From a virus, in IMG/VR virus record IMGVR_UViG_3300028844_005216, positions 20,269-84,268 of that record: a stretch of 64,000 nt of DNA; one strand, written 5' to 3'. Below the pieces are notes generated by a model. The model made no database searches. It had not been told where the DNA came from and saw only the letters and a list, made by a program, of their open reading frames with translations. Positions 14,810-22,993 of the stretch are shown here, piece after piece. Made by a program: the position numbers and the translations under genes. Each line of letters opens with the position of its first letter. The stretch's first letter is position 1.

Positions 14810-15417
14810 TCACCTATATTCTATGGGAATATAAATATTATTATCACTAAGTATTGATTCAATATCTAATGTTGTAATGATACCATTCAAATGAGCAAAC
14901 TCATGCTGCCCCAGCCAACCATTTGCCCGCAAAAGTGCTGCATTAACATTAGGATTTTTACCTTAGAATTTATATGGTTTTTAAATTTATCAAAATCATC
15001 ATCATTGTATACATCTCCTCTAAAATGCGTAATCTTATTTGTGTTGTGTTCATATTGATTTATTTGGTCTGAGGATTTTACTTTAGTAAATTTAGATTCT
15101 ATTGTTGGATTAATTTTGTTAATATCAAAGGCATACAGATTTGAGTGGTTCAAAAAATTAGAAACTTGATAGAATGTTTTCAAAACAGAAACCCCTACCT
15201 CTACATAATTAATTTCTTTGGTTTCAAAATATGTCTGCAAATACAACATCAAATCAACATAAGTAATCTCACGATCTATAGACAAATCAATTAAATTCCT
15301 AACCTGTGGAGGCAATCCATAATTATCAGAACTGGCGTGATAATCTTCATCAGTTATAAAGGATTCTACAGATTCTAATGTCTTGCGATTAATATCAATA
15401 ACTCCAGACATATTCAT
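14810..15417 (-). pseudogene. Methyltransferase-like gene disrupted by frameshift, with out-of-frame C-terminal piece
   Basis: The frame from ATG 15417 ends at a stop at 14887 (176 residues). It has NYVEVGVSVLKTFYQVS (SAM motif I-like), LYAFDINK, THFRGDVYNDDD and KVKILM, where such enzymes continue with SDA. Instead it runs into odd sequence. Another phase, 14962-14810, reads NAALLRANGWLGQHEFAHL then NGIITTLDIESIL, which is protein-like and ends in TGA. Adding one A to the A5 run near 14957 would join the two. HEFAHLNG resembles motif III of peptide deformylase, so a deletion fusion is also possible. Confidence 0.55.
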
Positions 15418-16127
15418 AACAATTTACTCCTATGGTGATATATCAACTGCTCATTTTCTAATATCACTCCAGACTTAAATCCCCATTGAGTAATATCTGA
15501 GTATATATATGCGTCATACTTTCTGCATAATAAACTAAAGATTGACTGATCGTGTCTATGATCTTCAAAGTCAGAAAAGTTTTCTTGATAGACATTTTCC
15601 GAATCCGTAATCGAAGACTCAACACAACACGCACTTAACCACTGATTTATAAAATCAAGCGAAAAGTCATTTTTACAAATCGCAATAAAACTAGCCATTA
15701 CTTGAGGAAGGTCTGCATATTTATTCACGTTCAAGTTGTAAAAGCAATCACCCTTAGTCCATCTGGAATTTTTATGAAAATCTTCAAGTTGAAATCCAAC
15801 TATTCCTCTGCTTTCATTGACACACTTATCAAAAATAGGATCAAATGAATTTATAAAAACGGAAGCACTATCCGCATATACAACAACATCACCACATTCG
15901 ACCTCTTCAAGAGCATCTAAAATTATATAAGGTTTCCACAACCAATAACCAGCACCACGTTTACTACTCAATATATTATGATACTCTTGTAAAAAAGTTT
16001 CGTCTATAAGACTAGGATCGTATTCAAAAACATCATCAAAATTACCTGTCTCTAAAGCAGACTCAGAATTTATGTGTTGTGTTTTTTTATAATCTTCTGT
16101 TGCATAATTAACCAGAATTCTTTTCAT
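15414..16127 (-). CDS. Glycosyltransferase-like protein (WKP motif)
   Basis: 237 residues from ATG 16127; a TTG two codons upstream is better spaced from AAGGAG and could be used instead. GAGYWLWKPYIILDAL followed by GDVVVYADSAS is a recurrent motif in GT-A-like capsule enzymes (GxGYWxWKPxii...GDiviYaDag), the Asp residues being the metal site. Later FEDHRHDQSIFSLLCRKY is typical of the same group. Sugar substrate unknown. ATGA overlap with the next gene. Confidence 0.65.
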   Translation of the reverse strand: MKRILVNYATEDYKKTQHINSESALETGNFDDVFEYDPSLIDETFLQEYHNILSSKRGAGYWLWKPYIILDALEEVECGDVVVYADSASVFINSFDPIFDKCVNESRGIVGFQLEDFHKNSRWTKGDCFYNLNVNKYADLPQVMASFIAICKNDFSLDFINQWLSACCVESSITDSENVYQENFSDFEDHRHDQSIFSLLCRKYDAYIYSDITQWGFKSGVILENEQLIYHHRSKLL

Positions 16128-16148
16128 ATTCAAAGAAGCTCCTTAGTA

Positions 16149-17138
16149 TCACTTTCTCCAAAAAGAATACATTTTTGTTTCTAATTCATAATCAACATTT
16201 TTAACTTCTCTCTCAGGCTGATCCATAGCCCAAATAAACATTTCTCTAAATGTAGATTCTAAATCCGTTTCATCTCTAAACGATAAAAGATTTTTTGCTT
16301 TTGTTTGATCAGAATATGCAAACTTAACTTCATTTCTAGGTTCATGATGGACAATTTTTGAATCGTATCCATAGTCACGCCCAATTCTCTGAATCATTTT
16401 TGCTGCATCCAAAATTGTAATTTTTTCATCTGCACCAATATTGAATATTTCAGAATCATGATAAAACATCAAATCATAAAAAGGCTTCATGTAATATCGA
16501 ATGTCTGAGAATGATCTCTCTTGCAAACCATCACCGAAAACCGTAATGTCTTCCCCCGCAAGCAGTTTTCTAATCCAAATACCTATTACGTTTCGGTATC
16601 TGTCCCAGATATTTTGCTTCACTCCAATTACATTGTGTGGTCTTACGATAGAATACCTAAGTCCAAAATGATCAAATGCAGACTTCAAATCATGTTCAAC
16701 GGCAAACTTTGCAATTCCATACGGATCTTCCGGTTCCGGTTTCATGTCTTCCGTGAATGGTGGATTTTGACCACCATAAACTGCCATAGAAGATGTGAAG
16801 ATTATCTTTTTAACCTGATACTTCACGCACAGGTTTATCACATTCACAGAACACAAAACATTATTAGTGTAGTTGAAATTGCGAATCCAATGAGAAAGAC
16901 CTTCTGCTGCATATGCAGCAAAATGAAAAACATAATCAATGTTTTCATTCAAAAATATCTCCTCTAAGGAATCCCGATCACACAAATCAATTTCATAGAA
17001 ATGGAGTCTTGGATCTACAAAAGATCGGTATCCTCCAGACAAATTATCTATACCAACAACACCAATACCATTGTCTAAAAGATATTTTGAAAAATGACCT
17101 CCCAATAGACCAGCACATCCTGTCACTAAAACTTTCAT
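16149..17138 (-). CDS. NAD-dependent sugar-nucleotide epimerase/dehydratase
   Basis: 329 residues from ATG 17138, whose A is the last base of the upstream stop. Extended short-chain dehydrogenase: GxxGxxG at 7-13 (GCAGLLGG), TSSMAVYG with the catalytic Ser/Thr, PYGIAK with the Tyr-xxx-Lys pair, and RPHNVIGVKQN. Closest in pattern to UDP-glucose 4-epimerase-like enzymes; exact substrate cannot be read. Supplies a sugar donor for the surrounding transferases. Confidence 0.85.
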   Translation of the reverse strand: MKVLVTGCAGLLGGHFSKYLLDNGIGVVGIDNLSGGYRSFVDPRLHFYEIDLCDRDSLEEIFLNENIDYVFHFAAYAAEGLSHWIRNFNYTNNVLCSVNVINLCVKYQVKKIIFTSSMAVYGGQNPPFTEDMKPEPEDPYGIAKFAVEHDLKSAFDHFGLRYSIVRPHNVIGVKQNIWDRYRNVIGIWIRKLLAGEDITVFGDGLQERSFSDIRYYMKPFYDLMFYHDSEIFNIGADEKITILDAAKMIQRIGRDYGYDSKIVHHEPRNEVKFAYSDQTKAKNLLSFRDETDLESTFREMFIWAMDQPEREVKNVDYELETKMYSFWRK

Positions 17139-18037
17139 CAACAACTCTCCAAAAAATAGCCCATTTTATGAGTCCAATAAGACAATTTAATCTTATTCAT
17201 ATCATAATCATTTTGAATCTTTCGCTTTGAAATTTTTTCATATTCTAATTGTAAATACTCAAAATTCAAATCATCCCAATCCTTTACAGCCAAAATGGGC
17301 AAATCTTGATACAATTCCGATATAGGGGATTTTTCTACAATTGGAATACAATCGAGATATAATGCCTCCCAAGTCCTGTGACAATCTACCCCGGCACCGG
17401 GAGGAGACATGATATATTTACAGTTAATCATTTCATCGTAAACAAAGGGTGATGTTTCAGAAATTTTTATTTTTCCATCGACATTTGAAGTTTTCCAATA
17501 CTCATTTAATGGGGCAGTATATGGAAAATTATGACAAAAGGAACTCCATTCATTATTAGAATTATTATATAAATTTGATCTGGTGGGGGTGTGGTCCAAA
17601 AAATTAACACCAACCCAGTGATCTCTATTATGAAAATCAATTTTATGATCTAAAAGATAATTACTCAAAGAATTTTTTTGCCCATAATGATTTAAACCGA
17701 TAGGAATTGCTGAAATTTTATCATGACCCCCTTCAGGGATATTCCATGCAAAAATGTGCCTGAGATTTGGGTTTTGCAAAACCCCAAAATCCAAAAAATA
17801 TTCATCAGACTCGATAATAATTAATACGAACGGAACATTTATTTTATTGACACATTCGCTAAAAAAGAAGTTCAAAATATTCTGATAACCAGTTAAGCAC
17901 ACAAAAACAGTTCCAGTTAATTCATGAAAATCAATATCATTAATATTACTAAAATCTCTGGTGTGAACAATACAATCTTTCTGATTCTTAACCCAATTCA
18001 CAATTCCAACTTCAGATATAAGATCAACCACAATCAA
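17138..18037 (-). CDS. Exostosin/GT47-like glycosyltransferase
   Basis: 299 residues. C-terminal signature CKYIMSPPGAGVDCHRTWE, then CIPIVEKS and LPILAVKDWDDL. This matches the exostosin-type donor-binding half and parallels the 13149-13943 protein (PRGNAPADTHRLWE). IPIGLNHY precedes it. N-terminal half holds a first Rossmann-like domain (VFVCLTGYQNIL). Overlaps its neighbours by 1-4 nt. Confidence 0.75.
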   Translation of the reverse strand: MIVVDLISEVGIVNWVKNQKDCIVHTRDFSNINDIDFHELTGTVFVCLTGYQNILNFFFSECVNKINVPFVLIIIESDEYFLDFGVLQNPNLRHIFAWNIPEGGHDKISAIPIGLNHYGQKNSLSNYLLDHKIDFHNRDHWVGVNFLDHTPTRSNLYNNSNNEWSSFCHNFPYTAPLNEYWKTSNVDGKIKISETSPFVYDEMINCKYIMSPPGAGVDCHRTWEALYLDCIPIVEKSPISELYQDLPILAVKDWDDLNFEYLQLEYEKISKRKIQNDYDMNKIKLSYWTHKMGYFLESC

Positions 18038-18735
18038 ACCCCTAACCCAAAGTTGTTTGCCTTGCGTTCGTAGAACAACTTCTCATCATGAATACGATCC
18101 TCATCATTATCATTATCTATGTATAACTGATCATACCCACTCTTTGCCCCATCATATCCATTTGAGTGTGTCCAGTCTGGGTGCTGATGCTTGAATATTG
18201 GTTCAGGGATAAATGCTAATTTATCAAGACGATCAGCAACTTCTGTAAACTCATTGTCGCACCAAAAGGTAATGTATTCTGGATAATAGATGTAGTTGAA
18301 TCGTTCATAATAGGGCTTTCCCATGATACACATTGTATCGGTCCTATTGTTGTATCCATCATAAAACCAAAGCACCCCATCTCCGTCATCATAACAAACA
18401 TCAAGTTCCTGAACGATTACGTCATCCCAACCTTTCTGTAAGACTTCCCAGTCATCAGAAGGCTGCATTAGAATATCGTAATCCGAAGAAACCTTTTCAA
18501 TATCCCGATTTACAGAACCAATCTTTCCAGCACGTTCATCGAAAAAATACGAAAGATTGTCATATGATTCAAGGCGCTTAATTGTTTCGGGAGTATTCAT
18601 AGTCTCGTCATCATTGTCACACGAAATTAGATAATGACAATCATGGTCCCCAGACTGTGAATTAACAAACTGATCCAACACATTAAAAAATGTGTCATGT
18701 CTTCCGCGAGTCGGAAACTTTACCAACAACTTCAT
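18034..18735 (-). CDS. Family 2-type glycosyltransferase
   Basis: 233 residues: MKLLVKFPTRGRHDTFFNVL, ISCDNDDETM, and DYDILMQPSDDWEV (donor/metal region), then WFYDGYNNRTDTMCIMG and IFKHQHPDWTHSNG. The order fits GT-A enzymes of the GT2 superfamily. ATGA overlaps with both neighbours place it in the same transcript. Confidence 0.75.
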   Translation of the reverse strand: MKLLVKFPTRGRHDTFFNVLDQFVNSQSGDHDCHYLISCDNDDETMNTPETIKRLESYDNLSYFFDERAGKIGSVNRDIEKVSSDYDILMQPSDDWEVLQKGWDDVIVQELDVCYDDGDGVLWFYDGYNNRTDTMCIMGKPYYERFNYIYYPEYITFWCDNEFTEVADRLDKLAFIPEPIFKHQHPDWTHSNGYDGAKSGYDQLYIDNDNDEDRIHDEKLFYERKANNFGLGV

Positions 18736-19652
18736 ATCATATTCTCCAAAACATATTCACCCTTTTTCTGACCATCCCAAATCTGTGGAAGTGAAACAAA
18801 AGGCAAATCAGAAATTTTCACACCAGACAAAATCTGATAGATTTCTTTTTGTATTTCCTTCTCCAAAAACCCGTCAACGTCAAAGGGCCACCCTTTGTTC
18901 GGGTCCAGAGAATGTTCTTGTCGCGACGACGACTGATCATCTAAACAATCATACACATATATATCATTACAATCTGTGCCCACAAATTTCATCTCATCTC
19001 TAAGATGAGCAGCAACACCCTGACATAAAAATGGATAGTCATCAGCCAATCCAATATCATCCAAATAACGCAGTTCACATTCTACTGCTTTATTAGACAG
19101 ACAAAGAGGAGGCTCTCCACCGGGGCATGTTTGCCCGTCCCAAAGAATTTTTGAGGGTAATCCGAATCGCTGATCAAAAAAAGAATGAATGTATATTCCA
19201 TCAGCTATTTGAAAATTAATTCTTGGGTCCAGATCGGCTGGAGGATTTCGGCGTACAGTATCAACGAATGGACAGGTGCCACTGAGATAATCGAAATTGG
19301 ATTCATCATGTATTTTCTTGACACAATCCAATGCCATCGGATAATAATAATCGTCTCCGTCGATACCCATCACATGAGTATAATCACGGTCTTTGTAAAT
19401 ATCTCGATATACATCATAACGAGCATTATGACCCTTACCACTCTTCCCATTAGATGCTGTATCAAATACATCATACTCACTGAAAGTAGCTTTGACTTGG
19501 GAAGTGTATTCATCATCAAGAGAGTTCACGACGACCACAATATCATGATCAAACTCAACTGAATCTTGAGCCTCAATAGACCAGACACACCTTTCCAAAT
19601 GAGAAATGGAAACAGAAGGAGAAGCCAACGGCATAACACAAACATTTTTCAT
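18732..19652 (-). CDS. Glycosyltransferase-like protein with DGDD motif (paralogue of next gene)
   Basis: 306 residues. LERCVWSIEAQD at the N-terminus, IVVVVNS, MGIDGDDYYYPMALDCV (metal/donor site), NFDYLSG, and a conserved core WDGQTCPGGEPPLCLSNKAVE, then FVGTDCNDIYVYD. A sister of the protein at 19649-20569, sharing these landmarks in order. Likely a GT2-like transferase unique to this cluster. Confidence 0.7.
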   Translation of the reverse strand: MKNVCVMPLASPSVSISHLERCVWSIEAQDSVEFDHDIVVVVNSLDDEYTSQVKATFSEYDVFDTASNGKSGKGHNARYDVYRDIYKDRDYTHVMGIDGDDYYYPMALDCVKKIHDESNFDYLSGTCPFVDTVRRNPPADLDPRINFQIADGIYIHSFFDQRFGLPSKILWDGQTCPGGEPPLCLSNKAVECELRYLDDIGLADDYPFLCQGVAAHLRDEMKFVGTDCNDIYVYDCLDDQSSSRQEHSLDPNKGWPFDVDGFLEKEIQKEIYQILSGVKISDLPFVSLPQIWDGQKKGEYVLENMI

Positions 19653-20569
19653 GGAAGTTCATTCCTCGCAGCAAACTCACACTTTTCCCTATGCGACCAA
19701 ACTTGCGGCATTGTCACATATGGAAAAAATTGACGAGTAATTCCAGCGAGCTTTTGATACTCTTCGGCGTTCATTTCCGAGTAAACTAAACCGTTAACAT
19801 CAAAAGGATAACCTTTCTCTTCATCATATTTTTCAGAATCAAACTTAGTCTCTTCGGTATAATCCTGAACATATATTTCATTACAGTCTGTACTGACAAA
19901 TGTAAGCTCTTTGTTCAAGTGATGAGTAATTGCATCAAGAGTAAGGAAGTATCCCGCAATATCGTGATTTCCCTCCAATGTTTTCAATCCAACTTCAACT
20001 GCCTTCGACGAAGCACATAGAGGAAAATCTTCTCCATTCATATTCTCACCATCCCAAAATAGAAACGGAAAAACGGGAAGACGATTATCAATGAAAGACC
20101 ACAACCAACGCTTTGGTTGATATGGATAAACTTTTCTTGGATCTTCTCGATGTGGGGGAATTGGTCGAATGGAGTCTACATGATGAGCCATACCACTCAA
20201 ATAATCAAAACCAGACTTCTCATGAATCTCATTCAACAGATCAAATGACATTGGATAAAAGTAATCGGAGGTTTTGATGATCGAAATATGGGACCACTCA
20301 CAATCACCACGATGATCCGCATAATGTTTCAAACAAGAATTGATTCCATTACCAAAGAAACCATCACCCTTCGTATTGAATACAACATACTCTTCGGGAA
20401 CTGCATTCTTTACTAATTCATAAAAATCAGAATCTTCGGTTTGGCAATTTACAACGACATCAAATTCAACACTTGTAGGCTGATTATCAATAGACCAGAG
20501 ACACCGCTCAATTTTATTTTTATTGTCATTATCTGTTACAAGAATGTATACTGCCAACTTCTCAATCAT
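19649..20569 (-). CDS. Paralogous glycosyltransferase-like protein lacking the DGDD motif
   Basis: 306 residues from ATG 20569 (TAATG overlap with the upstream stop). Same landmarks as its neighbour: IERCLWSIDNQ, GFDYLSG, WDGENMNGEDFPLCASSKAVE, FVSTDCNEIYVQD. Where the sister has GIDGDDYYYPM this one has IIKTSDYFYPM, so most acidic metal ligands are gone. It may be inactive as a transferase, use another acceptor or metal arrangement, or act as a partner. Tandem duplication is evident. Confidence 0.7.
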   Translation of the reverse strand: MIEKLAVYILVTDNDNKNKIERCLWSIDNQPTSVEFDVVVNCQTEDSDFYELVKNAVPEEYVVFNTKGDGFFGNGINSCLKHYADHRGDCEWSHISIIKTSDYFYPMSFDLLNEIHEKSGFDYLSGMAHHVDSIRPIPPHREDPRKVYPYQPKRWLWSFIDNRLPVFPFLFWDGENMNGEDFPLCASSKAVEVGLKTLEGNHDIAGYFLTLDAITHHLNKELTFVSTDCNEIYVQDYTEETKFDSEKYDEEKGYPFDVNGLVYSEMNAEEYQKLAGITRQFFPYVTMPQVWSHREKCEFAARNELP

Positions 20570-21525
20570 TATAATAATCCCCTCAAAAGACCATTCCATT
20601 TACCAACACACATATCCATACTATAGAAATAATTATAGTATGTAGCCTGCATGGTCAACGATGCCTGAACACGATCTGTCCAGAAGGTGTTAAGCGCGTT
20701 GGTCAGATAGTGGTAGTGAGTGGCAGCGTGTTGCTGAATGTCAGGACTCCACGGATACATGTGAGCAAAGTCCTTACACGTTTCCGGCAACGCACCATAG
20801 TTTGGAACCACTGCCATACATCCTGCTGCCATTGATTCAATTGCAACAAGACACGAAGTTTCAAGGTATGTGGAGGGGTATGCGAGGATGTGTGTCTTCA
20901 ACAATGCCTTACGAATCTCATCGTTTGAAACTGTCCCGTGATAATTAACACACTTCAGCTCTTCAAGACGTTCATAGAGTTCCTTAAATTCGGGATGCTC
21001 ATCTTGCTCATCTCTACCGTATAACTTGAAGCTGGAATATACATCAATTTCAAAATCATTTCTAGCATCCTGCATCACGCGAGCAACAGACTCTAGGATA
21101 TTAAGACCGCGATGGGGGGTGGAGAAATAGACAATTCGTGCCTTTCCGTCCTTGGGCTTCTCGTGTTCCTCAATGGGATTAATGCAATTCGGAATGACAA
21201 CAGACTTTTCGTAAGGGACGCCGAGCTTCTGATGAAACTCCCACAATGCCCAATTACTAGGAAAAACGAATCGTTCAAACATATCACGATTCTCTTCGTA
21301 TTTGAGATGTTCAGATTCAGGGTCTTCCGCAAGATCATGAAGCCAAAGAATCTTTTTGCGAGAATCCCCAACATGTTCTTCGCGAACTCGTTGCGGTACT
21401 ATAAGAAATTCATCCTTTAGATCATCATCAATACGGTCTAAAACTCGATTATAAATCAGCTCCGTACCACCCATAGGTGTAGATGATTCCTGATTAATCT
21501 GAAACTCGAAACTATCTGTTGGCAT
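20569..21525 (-). CDS. GT4-type glycosyltransferase
   Basis: 318 residues. GT-B fold landmarks: PMGGTELIYN near residue 17, ILWLHDLAED, FVFPSNWALWEFH, VIPNCINP, IVYFSTPHRGLNIL, and the C-terminal donor motif LAYPSTYLETSCLVAIESMAAGC with VPNYGALPET (EX7E-type). First gene of the glycan operon as transcribed; its promoter was not clearly found. Confidence 0.85.
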   Translation of the reverse strand: MPTDSFEFQINQESSTPMGGTELIYNRVLDRIDDDLKDEFLIVPQRVREEHVGDSRKKILWLHDLAEDPESEHLKYEENRDMFERFVFPSNWALWEFHQKLGVPYEKSVVIPNCINPIEEHEKPKDGKARIVYFSTPHRGLNILESVARVMQDARNDFEIDVYSSFKLYGRDEQDEHPEFKELYERLEELKCVNYHGTVSNDEIRKALLKTHILAYPSTYLETSCLVAIESMAAGCMAVVPNYGALPETCKDFAHMYPWSPDIQQHAATHYHYLTNALNTFWTDRVQASLTMQATYYNYFYSMDMCVGKWNGLLRGLL

Positions 21526-21573
21526 GATATTATATGCTCCTCATCAATTCATCATGTATGGTAGTATATAGGC

Positions 21574-21633
21574 AAAAAAAGAGGGGGCAGAACGATGAGT
21601 CTCTCTGGACTTACTTAATCGTTCTACCCCCTC
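21574..21633 (-). terminator. Strong intrinsic terminator
   Basis: Coding strand: GAGGGGGTAGAACGAT pairs with ATCGTTCTGCCCCCTC (16-bp stem, one G-T mismatch pair), 21-nt loop, then TTTTTTT. It ends the wHTH transcript and isolates the glycan operon that begins at 21525. Confidence 0.9.
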
Positions 21634-21677
21634 GATTTAATTCAATCTAGACTAGAGAAGACTGAATTTATATAAGA

Positions 21678-21899
21678 CTACGATAGTCGGTGAATACCAT
21701 ACTTCGTAGATCCGTTAGCGGCAACATCCTTGGTAACTTCCCAATTACCATAAGCCTCAACAGTCTTACGGATAGTTGACATCGTAGCACTAAAGTTCTG
21801 CACGCCAAAGCGTGCGCGAGCCTGTGCCGCAGTAAGGGTACGACCCTCGCTGAGATAGTCAACAATCTTTCGTGTCTTAGAATTAGCTGCAAATGCCAT
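21678..21899 (-). CDS. Winged-helix-type DNA-binding protein
   Basis: 73 residues from ATG 21899, preceded by GAGGAAA; the longer frame to 21956 has no SD. KIVDYLSEGRTLTAAQARARFGV followed by SATMSTIRKTVEAYG has the helix-turn-helix spacing, with YGNWEVTKDVAANGSTKYGI as wing strands. Likely a small transcription regulator. Followed by its own strong terminator, so it can be regulated independently. Confidence 0.7.
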   Translation of the reverse strand: MAFAANSKTRKIVDYLSEGRTLTAAQARARFGVQNFSATMSTIRKTVEAYGNWEVTKDVAANGSTKYGIHRLS

Positions 21900-21979
21900 A
21901 TTTTTATTTCCTCTTATTGTCGGCTTCAAAAAAGTTTTGTAGAAACGCCGACCCAATCTACAAAACGGTTTAAAAATCT

Positions 21980-22162
21980 TTATCGAAGAATCGTCTTGTC
22001 CTTCGGAATCTCACGGTATGAATCACCTTCTCTGAAGCCCCAAAACCAAGATCGCTTACCATTATCTACGCGAAGGATTCGAGTCAACTTATTATCAGTT
22101 CCCGCTTCATACCAAAAGCGATGATCATTTTCACCGCTTCGTCTCGTCTTAACCCCGCTCAT
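21980..22162 (-). CDS. Small basic protein behind its own promoter
   Basis: 60 residues: MSGVKTRRSGENDHRFWYEA, then WFWGFREGDSYREIPKDKTIL. Looks like a small beta-rich fold with aromatic residues. AGAGGAG precedes the ATG, and a near-consensus sigma70 promoter lies 30 nt upstream. Early expression is likely. Family unknown. Confidence 0.65.
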   Translation of the reverse strand: MSGVKTRRSGENDHRFWYEAGTDNKLTRILRVDNGKRSWFWGFREGDSYREIPKDKTILR

Positions 22163-22191
22163 ATATGTAGCTCCTCTTAAAGTAGACCCAT

Positions 22192-22219
22192 ATTATACAC
22201 CACTGAGATTCAAAGTCAA
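22192..22219 (-). promoter_or_regulatory. Sigma70-type promoter
   Basis: Coding strand TTGACT (22219-22214), 16-nt spacer, TATAAT (22197-22192). It drives the 60-residue protein at 21980 and probably the wHTH gene. Confidence 0.75.
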
Positions 22220-22222
22220 TAG

Positions 22223-22246
22223 AAAAATGCATTTTTTTGCATTTTT
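22223..22246 (-). terminator. A/T-rich hairpin terminator
   Basis: Coding strand AAAATGCA, A-rich loop, TGCATTTTT just after the stop of the RuvC-like gene. The stem is weak (mostly A-T) but is followed by a T run, and lies directly before the promoter at 22192-22219. Confidence 0.5.
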
Positions 22247-22250
22247 TTTA

Positions 22251-22808
22251 TTAGTTGAATATACCACACTTTAAAATATAATAGGCATCCACAACATCAT
22301 TTAATGGACTAATTATATTGTCCGAGCGAGGCGTCAAAGAATCTTTCAAATTAGATTCACCGTTCTCCTCAACAAATTGATTATACATATCAACCTTTGA
22401 TGCTCTTCCCGAACCTGTTGCAAATTTCTTGACTGTGGTAGGAGCAAGAATATCACAATGAATTAAAGCATCCCATAATTTATATTTCAATATACCAGTA
22501 TTTTCCGCTATATTGAAAACACGACCTGTCGAACCAAACGAGTATCCCTCCAAATAAACCTGAGTCACTTGATGTTTAGTCAAGACCTTCACAGCCCATG
22601 ATGAAATGTCGTTATATCTATCTATTTCAGAATCCCAAGGTCCATGATTACTTCCGTGAAGATTCCCTTCACTAAATGTATCGAATCTAGCCAAATTTGA
22701 ACGAAAATACATTTCTGTGCGTTGGTAAGAAAAGTCACCCTTTTCTGTATCGTAAACACAAATAGCTGGGGAAGTTAAAGAATAGTCAATACCCGCCAAA
22801 ACAGGCAT
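22251..22808 (-). CDS. RuvC-like Holliday-junction resolvase / RNase H-fold nuclease
   Basis: 185 residues. RuvC-type motifs: GIDYSLTSPAICV with Asp8, VYLEGYSFG with Glu87, APTTVKKFATGSGRASK, and NDVVDAYYI with Asp169/Asp172. These acidic residues form the two-metal site. It could resolve branched replication or recombination intermediates before packaging, replacing T4 endonuclease VII, which has a different fold. Start ATG shares a base with the upstream stop. Confidence 0.85.
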   Translation of the reverse strand: MPVLAGIDYSLTSPAICVYDTEKGDFSYQRTEMYFRSNLARFDTFSEGNLHGSNHGPWDSEIDRYNDISSWAVKVLTKHQVTQVYLEGYSFGSTGRVFNIAENTGILKYKLWDALIHCDILAPTTVKKFATGSGRASKVDMYNQFVEENGESNLKDSLTPRSDNIISPLNDVVDAYYILKCGIFN

Positions 22809-22993
22809 TATTCTAGTTCCTCTTCTACCCTATCATAATCAACGTTGTAGACGCCGCAGAACGGGCAATATCGAGCCTGTTCCAAAAAACCGTGCGTATT
22901 TGTAAAAACGCTATATTCGGTACGACACTCTGCACACTCTAAGTTGATTTCGACAACCTCTTTTTCGTATTCTTCGTCAAATGGAATAGACAT
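22808..22993 (-). CDS. Small zinc-ribbon protein
   Basis: 61 residues. ECAEC (about 19-23) and CPFCG (about 43-47) give a two-knuckle zinc ribbon with acidic ends (MSIPFDEEYEKEVVE; DRVEEELE). Placed between RNR and the resolvase with one-base overlaps on both sides. Function unknown. Confidence 0.65.
   Translation of the reverse strand: MSIPFDEEYEKEVVEINLECAECRTEYSVFTNTHGFLEQARYCPFCGVYNVDYDRVEEELE

Noticed and set aside
10768-21525. Glycan operon as a recently inserted transposon or prophage island
   Set aside because: No transposase, integrase, terminal repeats or target duplications were seen; overlaps between genes indicate a long-established operon.
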